Shown here: piece after piece, positions 9,845 through 18,274 of the stretch | How the letters are laid out: the number at the start of each line of letters is the position of its first letter | Position numbering within the stretch: the stretch's first letter is position 1 | Source of the DNA: Candidatus Methanoperedens sp. | GTDB lineage: Archaea; Halobacteriota; Methanosarcinia; Methanosarcinales; Methanoperedenaceae | Direction of reading: 5' to 3' | DNA length: 64,000 nucleotides | Assembly (NCBI GenBank): GCA_012026795.1 | Contig: VEPM01000001.1 | Span: forward strand, 124,001-188,000 | The notes under the pieces: model-generated | Told to the model about the DNA's origin: nothing | The model's database searches: none | Seen by the model: the letters and a program-made list of their open reading frames with translations, nothing else | Translations under genes and position numbers: made by a program

Positions 9845-11029
9845 ATGTTAGAAAAAAGATCATGTCCGAATTGTGGCTCATTGGAAATGCCATCCATAAT
9901 TTATGAAATTGCAGACATACCTATTCATAGTGTACAATTATTAAAAACCAAGGAGAAAGCCATAACATATCCGAAAAGAGATATTGAACTGGGATTTTGT
10001 GAAAAATGTGGTTTTATCTCAAACGTTTCATTTGACTCAAGTGTCCATGAATATTCAAATGAATATGAATCAACACAAATTTATTCAACAACTTTTAATC
10101 TATTTGCCCGGAAATTAGCCCGGAGTTTAATTGATCGCTATGATCTTCATGGCAGGGACATAATTGAAATCGGATGTGGTCAGGGGGAGTTTTTATCAAT
10201 GCTTTGCGAGCTTGGGAATAATCGCGGCAGGGGCTTTGATCCGGCTTATATACCAGGACGCAATGATAATCTTGAAAAAAACCACGTTTCCATCATAAAA
10301 GACTTTTATTCAGAAAAATATGCTGATATTCAATGTGACTTCCTTTGCTGCAGAATGACACTTGAACATATATATGAAACAGCTGATTTTATAAGAACTG
10401 TTAAAAAATCAATTCATAACAAACCTGATACCACAGTATTTTTCCAGGTTCCCGATGTCAGGCGAATCCTGAAAGAGCAGGCATTCTGGGACATATATTA
10501 TGAACACTGCTCGTATTTCAGTCCGGGATCCCTGGCTAGATTGTTTAGAAATAACGGTTTTGAAATTACGGATCTGTATATTGATTATGACGATCAGTAT
10601 ATAATGTTGGGAGCACGGTTAAGCCAGGGAGGGAAACCTAATTTGTTACCAGCGGAAGAGGATATAGTGCAACTAAAAAGCCAGGTTGATATCTTCTCTA
10701 AGAACTGTAAGAAACAATTAAATACGTGGAAAAGCTACTTTGAAAATTCAAGGAAAAAAGGCCGCAAAGTAGTCCTCTGGGGAGGAGGTTCCAAAGGAGT
10801 TGCATTTCTAACCACTCTCAACATTCTTAAAGAGATAGAATATGTAGTTGATATCAATCCAAAAAAACATGGAACATATATGGCAGGTACAGGGCAAAAG
10901 GTCATTGCCCCGGAGTTTTTAATTCAGTACAAGCCTGATACAATTATAGTTATGAATCCAATTTATCGTAATGAAATCCAGGAGACTCTTGATAAAATGG
11001 ATGTTACTGCAGAACTAAAATCCGTTTAA
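9845..11029 (+). CDS. SAM-dependent C-methyltransferase-like protein (copy 1)
   Basis: This three-part protein belongs to the NovU/TylC3-type sugar C-methyltransferase superfamily. It has an N-terminal zinc-binding domain ('CPNCG' and 'CEKCG'), a central Rossmann SAM-binding domain with 'IIEIGCGQGEF' as motif I, and a C-terminal Rossmann-like domain ('VVLWGGGSKGVAFL', 'YVVDINPKKHG'). An in-frame ATG lies at 9830, but AAAGGA sits about six bases before the ATG at 9845, so I prefer the later start (394 residues). It probably acts on a nucleotide sugar or glycan in the cytoplasm. The next gene is a clear paralogue. The exact acceptor is unknown, and family members with this architecture also include non-methylating relatives. 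Confidence 0.85.
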   Translation: MLEKRSCPNCGSLEMPSIIYEIADIPIHSVQLLKTKEKAITYPKRDIELGFCEKCGFISNVSFDSSVHEYSNEYESTQIYSTTFNLFARKLARSLIDRYDLHGRDIIEIGCGQGEFLSMLCELGNNRGRGFDPAYIPGRNDNLEKNHVSIIKDFYSEKYADIQCDFLCCRMTLEHIYETADFIRTVKKSIHNKPDTTVFFQVPDVRRILKEQAFWDIYYEHCSYFSPGSLARLFRNNGFEITDLYIDYDDQYIMLGARLSQGGKPNLLPAEEDIVQLKSQVDIFSKNCKKQLNTWKSYFENSRKKGRKVVLWGGGSKGVAFLTTLNILKEIEYVVDINPKKHGTYMAGTGQKVIAPEFLIQYKPDTIIVMNPIYRNEIQETLDKMDVTAELKSV

Positions 11030-11079
11030 CAAATTTAGAGCATGGAAAAAAGAAAATTGAACATAATTCGAATGAGCCG

Positions 11080-12303
11080 ATGTTAGTGAATAATAAGAAT
11101 ATAGTGAATAAGGATATAGTGAATAATAAGAATGCTTGCAAAGAAAGTATATGTCCTGTCTGCAGATCATCAAATACTGATGTTTTTCTTAAGATTCCGG
11201 ATGTCCCCGTCCATTGCAACCTTCTCTGGGAAACAAGCGACGATGCTTTGAACGCTCCAAGGTCCGATATTATTTTAATGTTCTGTGAAGATTGTGAACA
11301 TATTTTTAATTGTGCTTTTGACCCCAGGCTAATGGAATATACGCAACAATATGAAAATTCATTACATTTTTCTCAAATTTTCCAGGGTTATGCTAAAGAA
11401 TTGGCAGATAGATTGACAGAAACCTACAATTTACACGGAAAAAGTATAATTGAGATAGGATGCGGAAAAGGGGATTTCTTAAAATTGCTATGTAAAACCG
11501 GCAAAAACCGGGGAGTTGGATTTGATTCCAGTTATGAAAATGTCGGGGAGACACCCTGCCCTGATCCGGAAATTACTTTCATTAAAGATTTTTATTCGCA
11601 AAGATACCTGGATTACAGGGCTGATTTCATATGTTGCCGGCAGGTCCTGGAACATATCGAATCTCCGGTTGATTTTCTGACTGAAATTCGCAAAATGATA
11701 GGTGATAATCGTACAGTTGTTTTTTTTGAGGTCCCGAATGCAGATTATACTTTGAAGGATCTTGGAATATGGGACCTGATTTATGAGCATAGGTCATTTT
11801 TCAGCAAACGATCACTTGCTTATTTATTCGCTTCATGCGGATTCTCGATTTGTGCATTAAACGATTCATATAATGGTCAATTTCTTTTCATAGAGGCTAT
11901 AGCTGGTACTTCGCAATCCAGCCGAAAAACAGGATATGAATCCAATATGAAACTTTTATTGGACCTGTTTGTAAGGAAATTCCATACTAAAATAAGAACC
12001 TGGAAGAAAGAAATCAAAACTGTTGAACAGTCCGGACAGAAGATTGTATTGTGGGGAGCCGGCTCTAAAGGTGTCACGTTCTTGAATATGATCGGGGCCA
12101 AAAAGCAGATAGGATATGTCATTGATATCAATCCCCGTAAACAGGGAAAATATATTCCGGGGACAGGCCAGAAAATATGTTCACCTGAGTTCCTGAGAGG
12201 ATACCAGCCTGATAAAATAATAATAATGAATGCAATATATAAAAATGAAATCCAGCAGATAATGAATGGTTTAGGAGTATCAGCACAATTGATATTTGTT
12301 TGA
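11080..12303 (+). CDS. SAM-dependent C-methyltransferase-like protein (copy 2)
   Basis: This tandem paralogue of the preceding gene has the same order: cysteine pairs 'CPVC' and 'CEDC', SAM motif 'IIEIGCGKGDF', and a C-terminal 'IVLWGAGSKGVTFL' with 'YVIDINPRKQG'. Its N-terminus carries an extra low-complexity tract rich in Asn, Lys, Val and Ile, encoded by a small tandem repeat of GTGAATAA-type units at about 11085-11135. Copy 1 lacks this tract, and it might be non-coding if a later start is used. No convincing ribosome-binding site was found before the ATG at 11080. The pair may methylate two different sugars or positions of the same glycan, or one copy may have taken on another role. Confidence 0.83.
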   Translation: MLVNNKNIVNKDIVNNKNACKESICPVCRSSNTDVFLKIPDVPVHCNLLWETSDDALNAPRSDIILMFCEDCEHIFNCAFDPRLMEYTQQYENSLHFSQIFQGYAKELADRLTETYNLHGKSIIEIGCGKGDFLKLLCKTGKNRGVGFDSSYENVGETPCPDPEITFIKDFYSQRYLDYRADFICCRQVLEHIESPVDFLTEIRKMIGDNRTVVFFEVPNADYTLKDLGIWDLIYEHRSFFSKRSLAYLFASCGFSICALNDSYNGQFLFIEAIAGTSQSSRKTGYESNMKLLLDLFVRKFHTKIRTWKKEIKTVEQSGQKIVLWGAGSKGVTFLNMIGAKKQIGYVIDINPRKQGKYIPGTGQKICSPEFLRGYQPDKIIIMNAIYKNEIQQIMNGLGVSAQLIFV

Positions 12304-12316
12304 GGTTGATAAAAAA

Positions 12317-13333
12317 ATGAATCCGGGATCAGAAGGAGAAAAATATAATAATAAAAAATCCAGAGTTCCAGTAAGTTTCGGTTTACCAGTGTACAATGGT
12401 GAAAAATATCTTGAGGCGGCGCTGGACTCAATCTTGGCCCAGACGTTTACGGATTTCGAGCTGGTAATTTCTGACAACGCCTCCACGGACAGAACGCAGG
12501 AAATCTGTCAGGCATACGCAAAGAAAGATTCCCGTATTCGTTATCACAGGATTGAGAAAAATCGCGGTGCTGCCTGGAACTTTAATAACGTATTTAGTTT
12601 ATCTTCAGGTGCCTATTTCAAATGGGCTGCACATGACGACCTCATAGCTCCGGATTATCTATCAAAGTGCATAAAAGTTCTTGAGGAAGATAATTCAATT
12701 GTGCTTTGCAGTTCCAGAACTGAGATCATCGATGAATATGGGACTGTCATTGCAGACTACATTCTTAAGCTGAATACCAACCAAACCAATAAAAAAATCC
12801 GATTCAATCTTCCATTCAGCAGACGCTACTTAGCAAGAAAACTGAGTGTTAATTCCGTGAAGCCCCAGGATCGGTTCGGTGACGCCATATTCTTTCATCC
12901 GATGTGTTTTGAGGTATTCGGATTGATCCGGTCCGATGTGCTCAGGAAAACTTCACTTATCAAATCTTATCCGGGTTCTGACCTGGGTTTACTTGCCGAA
13001 CTTAGCCTGCTCGGTCGGTTCTTTGAGATTCCCGAATATCTTTTTTTCAACAGGGACCATGCAGAGCGCTCTGTCAGGGCGCACCCGGATATGCACCATC
13101 GCAGTGTCTGGTTCGATTCGTCAAAGGGAGGACAGATATCATTTCCGCACTGGAGGTTTTTTTTTGAATATTTCAATTCAACAAATCGCTTTTCCCTGGC
13201 CTTTTATGAAAGAGTATGCTGCTATGGACATTTAATGAACTGGCTGCGATCCCATTCCAGGCAGATGGCCATGGAACTGAAATTTGCTGCCATATATTAT
13301 TTGAATCCTGTCAGGAAAAAAAATAAATTATGA
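12317..13333 (+). CDS. Glycosyltransferase family 2 (GT-A fold)
   Basis: An inverting-type GT2 enzyme of 338 residues. The N-terminal nucleotide-binding part reads 'PVYNGEKYLEAALDSILAQT', 'SDNASTDRT' and 'NRGAAWNFN', and the metal-binding position is 'HDD' rather than the common DXD. The reading frame opens at a TTG at 12296, but a GAGGTTGAT sequence stands about eight bases before the ATG at 12317, which is the better start. The C-terminus is basic and not obviously membrane-spanning, so it is probably a soluble cytosolic transferase. The gene ends in an ATGA overlap with the next glycosyltransferase, indicating translational coupling. It should add one sugar to the growing repeat unit. Confidence 0.87.
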   Translation: MNPGSEGEKYNNKKSRVPVSFGLPVYNGEKYLEAALDSILAQTFTDFELVISDNASTDRTQEICQAYAKKDSRIRYHRIEKNRGAAWNFNNVFSLSSGAYFKWAAHDDLIAPDYLSKCIKVLEEDNSIVLCSSRTEIIDEYGTVIADYILKLNTNQTNKKIRFNLPFSRRYLARKLSVNSVKPQDRFGDAIFFHPMCFEVFGLIRSDVLRKTSLIKSYPGSDLGLLAELSLLGRFFEIPEYLFFNRDHAERSVRAHPDMHHRSVWFDSSKGGQISFPHWRFFFEYFNSTNRFSLAFYERVCCYGHLMNWLRSHSRQMAMELKFAAIYYLNPVRKKNKL

Positions 13334-14502
13334 ATATACTTCTCTTAGCACCGAATCCGCCCTACCCGCCGAATAGTGGAGCAAAAATCAGAAATTTTAA
13401 TTTAATTAAAACAATATCAAAATACCACGATATCTCCGTATTATTTTTAGTTCGTCCCGGTGAAATTAAAGATGTAATGGGACTGGAAAAATATTGTACC
13501 GTTTATCCATTACCATTCCTGGCGAAAAAATATGGGCGGCTAAGATCACTCTTATCCCGGAACCCTTATGAGACAATGTTAAGTTGTTATTCAACAAAAA
13601 TTCAAGAGCAGATCTCTCATATAATCAATCATAATAATTTCCAGATTCTCCATGTTGAATCGCTTTTAATGTCGGCGTACGTGAAAAATATTTCAACCAT
13701 TCCAAAAGTATATGATGCACATAATATCGAATCCGATATATTATATAGAACATTTATAAATAAATTCAGTACTAAGTCGGTTTTGACTTTCCTTGACTAT
13801 CTTAAAAATAAGAAATTCGAACAGGATGCTGTCAGGAGTTTTGATTCCTGCATCTGTGTCTCTGAACACGATAGTAAAAGGCTCGGAGCAATGGGGGCGC
13901 AAAATATAATGATGCTGCCCAATTGTGCGGATCTGGATTATTTTTATCCTGTTGAACGGAAAGACTTTAGCCCGAACATAGTGTTCACCGGTCTTATGAA
14001 CTGGTATCCGAATGTAGATGCAGTTAAATCTTTCTGCAGGGATGCATATCCAGTTTTAAAAGAAAAAATCCCTGAAGTCAAACTCTATGTTGTAGGAAGA
14101 AATCCCATCAGTACCCTGAAGGACATCGAAAAACACACTGATATCTTCTTAACGGGTGAGGTGCCTGACGTAAGGCCGTTTATTTCTAATTCGGATGTCT
14201 GTATAGTCCCATTGCGTATCGGTGGCGGGACACGCCTTAAAATTCTTGAGTATTTCGCCATGGAAAAGCCTGTAATTTCAACCTCGATCGGCGCGGAGGG
14301 CATTGATGTGATAAATGGAAAGCACCTGATAATAGAGGATGATATCAGTAAATTCCCTGATAGAATCAATGAATTATTAAATGACCCGGAATATGCAAGA
14401 TATATTGCTAAAAATGGAAGAAAACTGGTGGAAGAAAAATACTCCTGGGATCAGTATGGAGAAAAATTGAGTCAGATTTATTATAATTCCTCCACTAAAT
14501 GA
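13330..14502 (+). CDS. Glycosyltransferase family 4
   Basis: This 390-residue GT-B enzyme starts with 'LLAPNPPYPPNSGAKIRNF', a glycine-containing N-terminal loop, and has the donor-binding signature 'VPLRIGGGTRLKILEYFAM' followed by 'PVISTSIGAEGI', typical of a GT4 subfamily common in exopolysaccharide clusters. The middle contains 'YDAHNIESD'. The ATG overlaps the stop codon of the GT2 gene by four bases, so the two are co-translated. It is the last plus-strand gene of this block; the next gene is convergent only 26 bases away. Specificity is unknown. Confidence 0.88.
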   Translation: MNILLLAPNPPYPPNSGAKIRNFNLIKTISKYHDISVLFLVRPGEIKDVMGLEKYCTVYPLPFLAKKYGRLRSLLSRNPYETMLSCYSTKIQEQISHIINHNNFQILHVESLLMSAYVKNISTIPKVYDAHNIESDILYRTFINKFSTKSVLTFLDYLKNKKFEQDAVRSFDSCICVSEHDSKRLGAMGAQNIMMLPNCADLDYFYPVERKDFSPNIVFTGLMNWYPNVDAVKSFCRDAYPVLKEKIPEVKLYVVGRNPISTLKDIEKHTDIFLTGEVPDVRPFISNSDVCIVPLRIGGGTRLKILEYFAMEKPVISTSIGAEGIDVINGKHLIIEDDISKFPDRINELLNDPEYARYIAKNGRKLVEEKYSWDQYGEKLSQIYYNSSTK

Positions 14503-14528
14503 CTATCCGAATATACAGTATAATTTTT

Positions 14529-15311
14529 TTAATTCAATTTTTTAAAATATACGCGCGAATAATCGATCTTTATTAGTTCTACTTTCAGGTTTCTCATACT
14601 GATAAATTCATCGACCGCTTTTTTACATCCCGGGAAAAAGCCATAATCGTCTATTATTATATATCCTCCTTCAATAACCTGGTCATAGAGATTCTCTAAA
14701 CATGTTTTTGTTGACTCATACCAGTCCCCATCAACTCTAAGAATAGCGATCTGACCTATTTGATCTTTGTATTTCGGGATTGTCTCCTGGAACCAGCCTT
14801 TTGCAAAGATTATATTACTCTTATTTAAATTTAATTTTTCAAAAAATAATTCCTTAACATCCTCTATTAGAGCGATATTCGTACCCACAGGAGTTAATTT
14901 GCCACTCATTTTGCCTTCAGCCAGTTCCATGGCATTCTCTCCCGAATCCATTCCCGTAGCTTCCGGCATCCCCTCAAATGAATCAAAGAGCCAGATTTTC
15001 CTGTTGTTCCCGGCTTTATCAGCAATAATAGCCATAACCGCAGCGCACCCGCCTTTCCATACGCCGCATTCAACGAAACTTCCCCTGGTGTTATTCTTTT
15101 CTATTACTTTAGCGAGATCATAAACATTTGAAAGGCTTGCATAATTTTGCTGGGAATATGGAAAAAGTTCCCAGAATAGAAGGAGCTTCCTGATATTTGC
15201 ATATTCTTTAACCGGAACATATTTCCAGGAATCAGACATTCGCCTGGAGAATAGACGTGTATGAATGAATATTTTATTTTTCCGAACAAGATTTTTGACC
15301 TGGTTTATCAT
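14529..15311 (-). CDS. TylF/MycF-like O-methyltransferase
   Basis: This 260-residue protein of the macrocin O-methyltransferase (TylF) family uses SAM and a divalent metal to methylate sugar hydroxyls. The SAM-binding segment is 'FVECGVWKGGCAA' followed by 'WLFDSFEGMPEATG'. The metal and catalytic region is seen as 'RVDGDWYESTKTCLENLYD' and 'GGYIIIDDYG', with the adjacent aspartates that bind metal in this family. AAAGGTATTT precedes the ATG. It converges on the GT4 gene and is separated by 275 bases from the membrane GT2 upstream. It probably decorates the glycan assembled by this locus. Confidence 0.88.
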   Translation of the reverse strand: MINQVKNLVRKNKIFIHTRLFSRRMSDSWKYVPVKEYANIRKLLLFWELFPYSQQNYASLSNVYDLAKVIEKNNTRGSFVECGVWKGGCAAVMAIIADKAGNNRKIWLFDSFEGMPEATGMDSGENAMELAEGKMSGKLTPVGTNIALIEDVKELFFEKLNLNKSNIIFAKGWFQETIPKYKDQIGQIAILRVDGDWYESTKTCLENLYDQVIEGGYIIIDDYGFFPGCKKAVDEFISMRNLKVELIKIDYSRVYFKKLN

Positions 15312-15460
15312 AAATACCTTTCAATTAACGCTGAATGACTATATCATATACTAATATATTTATGCTTATTCTATCAAAAATATACATTTTGGACTTGAAA
15401 AGATTTTTATATATCAATCTCACTCATTAGAAAAATTAGAACTCTCTAAACCGGATTGAT

Positions 15461-15565
15461 TTACCCACGGTATTCCTGATGAATGATCGAATTGTCTCCG
15501 ATATTAACTCCCTTTAAAATTATCGCCCTTGCTCCGATCCAGACATTATTTCCAATAACTATCTC
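15461..15565 (-). pseudogene. Remnant of a hexapeptide-repeat acetyltransferase
   Basis: Reading the minus strand from 15565 gives about 34 sense codons with the left-handed beta-helix signature 'VIGNNVWIGARAIILKGV' and then 'NIGDNS', closed by a TAA at 15461-15463. A stop codon lies immediately upstream at 15566-15568. This matches the C-terminal coils of sugar O-acetyltransferases, but there is no start, no N-terminal half and no acetyl-CoA lid. It is a decayed fragment. An intact member of the same fold is encoded at 17741-18274. The rest of the 15312-15586 gap is AT-rich with nothing recognised. Confidence 0.75.
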
Positions 15566-15586
15566 CTATCATTTTTGAAAATGCTG

Positions 15587-16750
15587 TTAAAACTTCCTTG
15601 ATCCTTTGAAAAATGGTGTTACTTTTTTATATGTGAGCATTGCATAAAAATATACAAGATATACGAAGATTGGAAAAACCAGGGCAACCCACCCATATTT
15701 TAACCATTTTCCGTTTCCATCGATCCTGTATAAAGCCAGGGGTTTAATTACATTTAACAGGATTACAAGTGAGAAATAAATGAACCATACTTCCAAAAAG
15801 ATAAATGAGGCTTTATTACCTATTATATAGTAAAGAAGAAGGGATACAGGTAACCCTGATGTGAAATAAGTTGCATTCAGGAGCGTAAATAAGACATTTT
15901 TTCTTTTATTGTTGTAGAGTAATGTGGTATGCAATAATATCCTGACCCATCTTACTCCATTGGTTAAAAATCCAGCAAAAGTGCCGGGAATATCTGTTCT
16001 TACTACGCTGTCTTTAACGAATTTTATTTTATATTTGTCTGCACATTGAATATTCAAATAATAATCATCTGCAATAACTTTGTCATCAAGCACGATTCCA
16101 TTATCAAAAACGGCACTTTCGAATGCAGTTGAACCTCCAAAAAAGCCTTTTTTATCTGTTACATATCTCAGATAACTATGATATAAAGAATACCATGTTG
16201 TTACCCAGTTTTCTATATAAGGTTTGAAATCAGCAACTGTTATGTTTGCCTCTTTGTTAATAATCGGTTTAACCAGGTAATTTAGCCAGTTTTCATCAAC
16301 AAGGCTGTCAGCATCCAGGAATATGACTATTTCGCCCTGTTTATGTTTCAAACCTTTATTTAAAGCCGCACTCTTTCCGAGAGGCTCCTGTTTGATTGCC
16401 TTTATCCTCTTATCTTTCTTAGAAAGATCATCTGCAAGTTCAAATGTTTTATCTTCTCCGCCAGCGATAACAATTAATTCGAAATTAGTATATGTTGATT
16501 TTAATATATTTAATATGCTTCTCTTTATGGTGCCCTCTTCGTTCCATGCCGGGATAATTATAGAAACAAGCGGGAATGTCGAAGGTTCTTCGATTGTATC
16601 AATATTTTTAAGAGGCTTGAGATGCAGAATATTTATTAATATATAAACAAATAAAATTATTAATATAGTATATTTCCATACAATGTCAAATAGACTGAGT
16701 AATATATATGATAGGATCATAAAATATATAATTTTGTTATTTAATTTCAT
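15587..16750 (-). CDS. Membrane-bound glycosyltransferase family 2
   Basis: This 387-residue processive-type GT2 has two N-terminal hydrophobic helices (about 8-45). Next comes the cytosolic GT-A domain ('SIIIPAWNEEGTIKRSI', 'GKSAALNKGL', metal-binding 'FLDADS' near residue 145), a 'GVRWVR' segment resembling the Q/RXXRW region of cellulose- and hyaluronan-synthase relatives, and two or three C-terminal helices. Such enzymes build or start beta-linked polymers at the membrane. It is the last gene of a minus-strand block with the FemAB-like and acetyltransferase genes. Whether it is processive cannot be decided from the sequence. Confidence 0.87.
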   Translation of the reverse strand: MKLNNKIIYFMILSYILLSLFDIVWKYTILIILFVYILINILHLKPLKNIDTIEEPSTFPLVSIIIPAWNEEGTIKRSILNILKSTYTNFELIVIAGGEDKTFELADDLSKKDKRIKAIKQEPLGKSAALNKGLKHKQGEIVIFLDADSLVDENWLNYLVKPIINKEANITVADFKPYIENWVTTWYSLYHSYLRYVTDKKGFFGGSTAFESAVFDNGIVLDDKVIADDYYLNIQCADKYKIKFVKDSVVRTDIPGTFAGFLTNGVRWVRILLHTTLLYNNKRKNVLFTLLNATYFTSGLPVSLLLYYIIGNKASFIFLEVWFIYFSLVILLNVIKPLALYRIDGNGKWLKYGWVALVFPIFVYLVYFYAMLTYKKVTPFFKGSRKF

Positions 16751-16827
16751 CGGACTTATTTATCCCCTGTTTTATTACAAATTTTTCCATATCCCTGTCA
16801 TTTAATTACAGATTTCCTGTCACCAAT

Positions 16828-17751
16828 TTACAAATGTCTCATTAATTTAAATCGCGCATTTATTAATGCCGTATTAATTTTATATCTTAATTTGTTCGTT
16901 ATTATCTGAAACTTATAAATTTCTTTATACTCTCCACCGAATTTCCTCTTGAATGAACTTGGGCCTTCTCCACTTCCTTCATCTATCGGTACACCATTAG
17001 CATCATATCGTGGAGGTAATGCCCCCCCCATATCATAATATGAATACCCCTGTTCTTTTGACCATTCAATAATTTCCCATTGAAGTAAATGGTTTGGTCT
17101 GAATTCCGAAAATTCATGGTTTGAGCCCCCCAATTTCCATATCACTCCTGTACTGGATAATAAAATCAGATTGCCAGAAACAATTTTATTCCCTATTTTT
17201 GCAACAAAAAGCCGCGAAATCGTTTTGTTTTCAAATAACTCTTTAGTAAAATTATATGATTCTAAAATAAACTCTTTACGGCCAGCGGTCTTTGAATATA
17301 TATCCCACCACTCTAAAAAATCTTTTTCGCTGCCTGTTATTACCACCTCAACATTCTTTTTCTTAGCCTGCCTTATTTGATTCCTTGCTTTTTTGTTCAA
17401 ATTATTCCATAACGTTTCGATATCATCATGAAGATTTATTATATAAGTTCCACTATTTTTATGGGGGAATTGTAAGAATGCTTTATCCGTAATTGAAGTT
17501 TGTATCTCTATTAGGGGGATGTTTTTTTCTTTCGAAAGCAAATAACATCCATCAATGAATTCATCCACATTACCATTATAGTAAAATACGTTAGCTTTTA
17601 CGGTTCCTATTACAGGTCTTTTTATTAAAAAACCGGTATTTTCTAATACCTTTATAAATATGTAATTTCTATGCTTTGCATATAAACCGGCATATTCATT
17701 ATTCTGGAAAATTTCTCCGCTTTTCCATTCTGCGATACTTTTATCCTCCAT
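16828..17751 (-). CDS. FemAB-like aminoacyl/acyl transferase (GNAT fold)
   Basis: This protein of about 307 residues has the double-GNAT look of the FemAB family ('NLNKKARNQIRQAKKKNVEV', 'LLQWEIIEWSKEQGYSYYDMGG', C-terminal 'FKRKFGGEYKEI'). In bacteria this family transfers aminoacyl groups from tRNA to lipid II. Archaea with pseudomurein-free envelopes have relatives in polysaccharide clusters whose substrate is not established to my knowledge. The frame opens at a TTG at 17775, but AAGGAG followed ten bases later by ATG at 17751 favours the shorter form. That start lies inside the end of the acetyltransferase gene, so the two are coupled. It possibly attaches an amino acid to the surface glycan. 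Confidence 0.82.
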   Translation of the reverse strand: MEDKSIAEWKSGEIFQNNEYAGLYAKHRNYIFIKVLENTGFLIKRPVIGTVKANVFYYNGNVDEFIDGCYLLSKEKNIPLIEIQTSITDKAFLQFPHKNSGTYIINLHDDIETLWNNLNKKARNQIRQAKKKNVEVVITGSEKDFLEWWDIYSKTAGRKEFILESYNFTKELFENKTISRLFVAKIGNKIVSGNLILLSSTGVIWKLGGSNHEFSEFRPNHLLQWEIIEWSKEQGYSYYDMGGALPPRYDANGVPIDEGSGEGPSSFKRKFGGEYKEIYKFQIITNKLRYKINTALINARFKLMRHL

Positions 17752-18274
17752 ATTGCATATTCTCCTTTTTAGCAAGGTTCTTCACAACTCTGGCAGGAAC
17801 ACCGGCCACTACAGTAAAAGAAGTAACATCTTTTGTAACCACTGCACCAGCTCCCACAACTGCCATCTCATGAACAGTCACACCTGGCAGAATAATTGCG
17901 CCAGTACCGATATACACGTTATCTCCAATAACTATAGGTTTCTTAAACGGCTTATAGAACCTGTTAAGTTTATTGACCTCTAACCTGGAGTTCTGGTTTG
18001 TAATTATCTTTGCAAAAGGTCCAACTGCAGTGTTTTTGCCAATTTCTATCCTGTCATATGCATGCAAATAAACGCCCTGTGCGATCTCTACATTCTCTTT
18101 AAGGTAAACATTTTCAAAATTACCACCTATATGCACACCGTACTCAATTGTTACTCCTTTTTCCATCTTCAGGCCTGCTAATTTATAGAGCAACATCCGG
18201 AAAGCTCCAAATGGGACCGGAATATATTCTGCTATATACAAGAAAATTCTCTTTATTGTTCTTAGAATTTTCAT
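17741..18274 (-). CDS. Hexapeptide-repeat O-acetyltransferase (LbetaH fold)
   Basis: This 177-residue protein is dominated by imperfect [LIV]-G-x4 hexapeptides ('IEYGVHIGG', 'VEIAQGVYLHAYDRIEIG', 'VIGDNVYIGTGAIILPGVTV', 'VVGAGAVVTKDV') and ends with the 'VAGVPARVVKNL' motif of the WbbJ/maltose-acetyltransferase family. It should work as a trimer that acetylates a sugar hydroxyl using acetyl-CoA. The insertion loop between coils ('NQNSRLEV') contributes the usual active-site region. It overlaps the FemAB-like gene downstream and the deacetylase-like gene upstream (four bases), so the three form one transcription unit. Confidence 0.9.
   Translation of the reverse strand: MKILRTIKRIFLYIAEYIPVPFGAFRMLLYKLAGLKMEKGVTIEYGVHIGGNFENVYLKENVEIAQGVYLHAYDRIEIGKNTAVGPFAKIITNQNSRLEVNKLNRFYKPFKKPIVIGDNVYIGTGAIILPGVTVHEMAVVGAGAVVTKDVTSFTVVAGVPARVVKNLAKKENMQYGG

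Noticed and set aside
11877-12431. A 184-residue minus-strand frame opposite the second methyltransferase and GT2 genes
   Set aside because: It overlaps two well-supported genes and shows no coding character.
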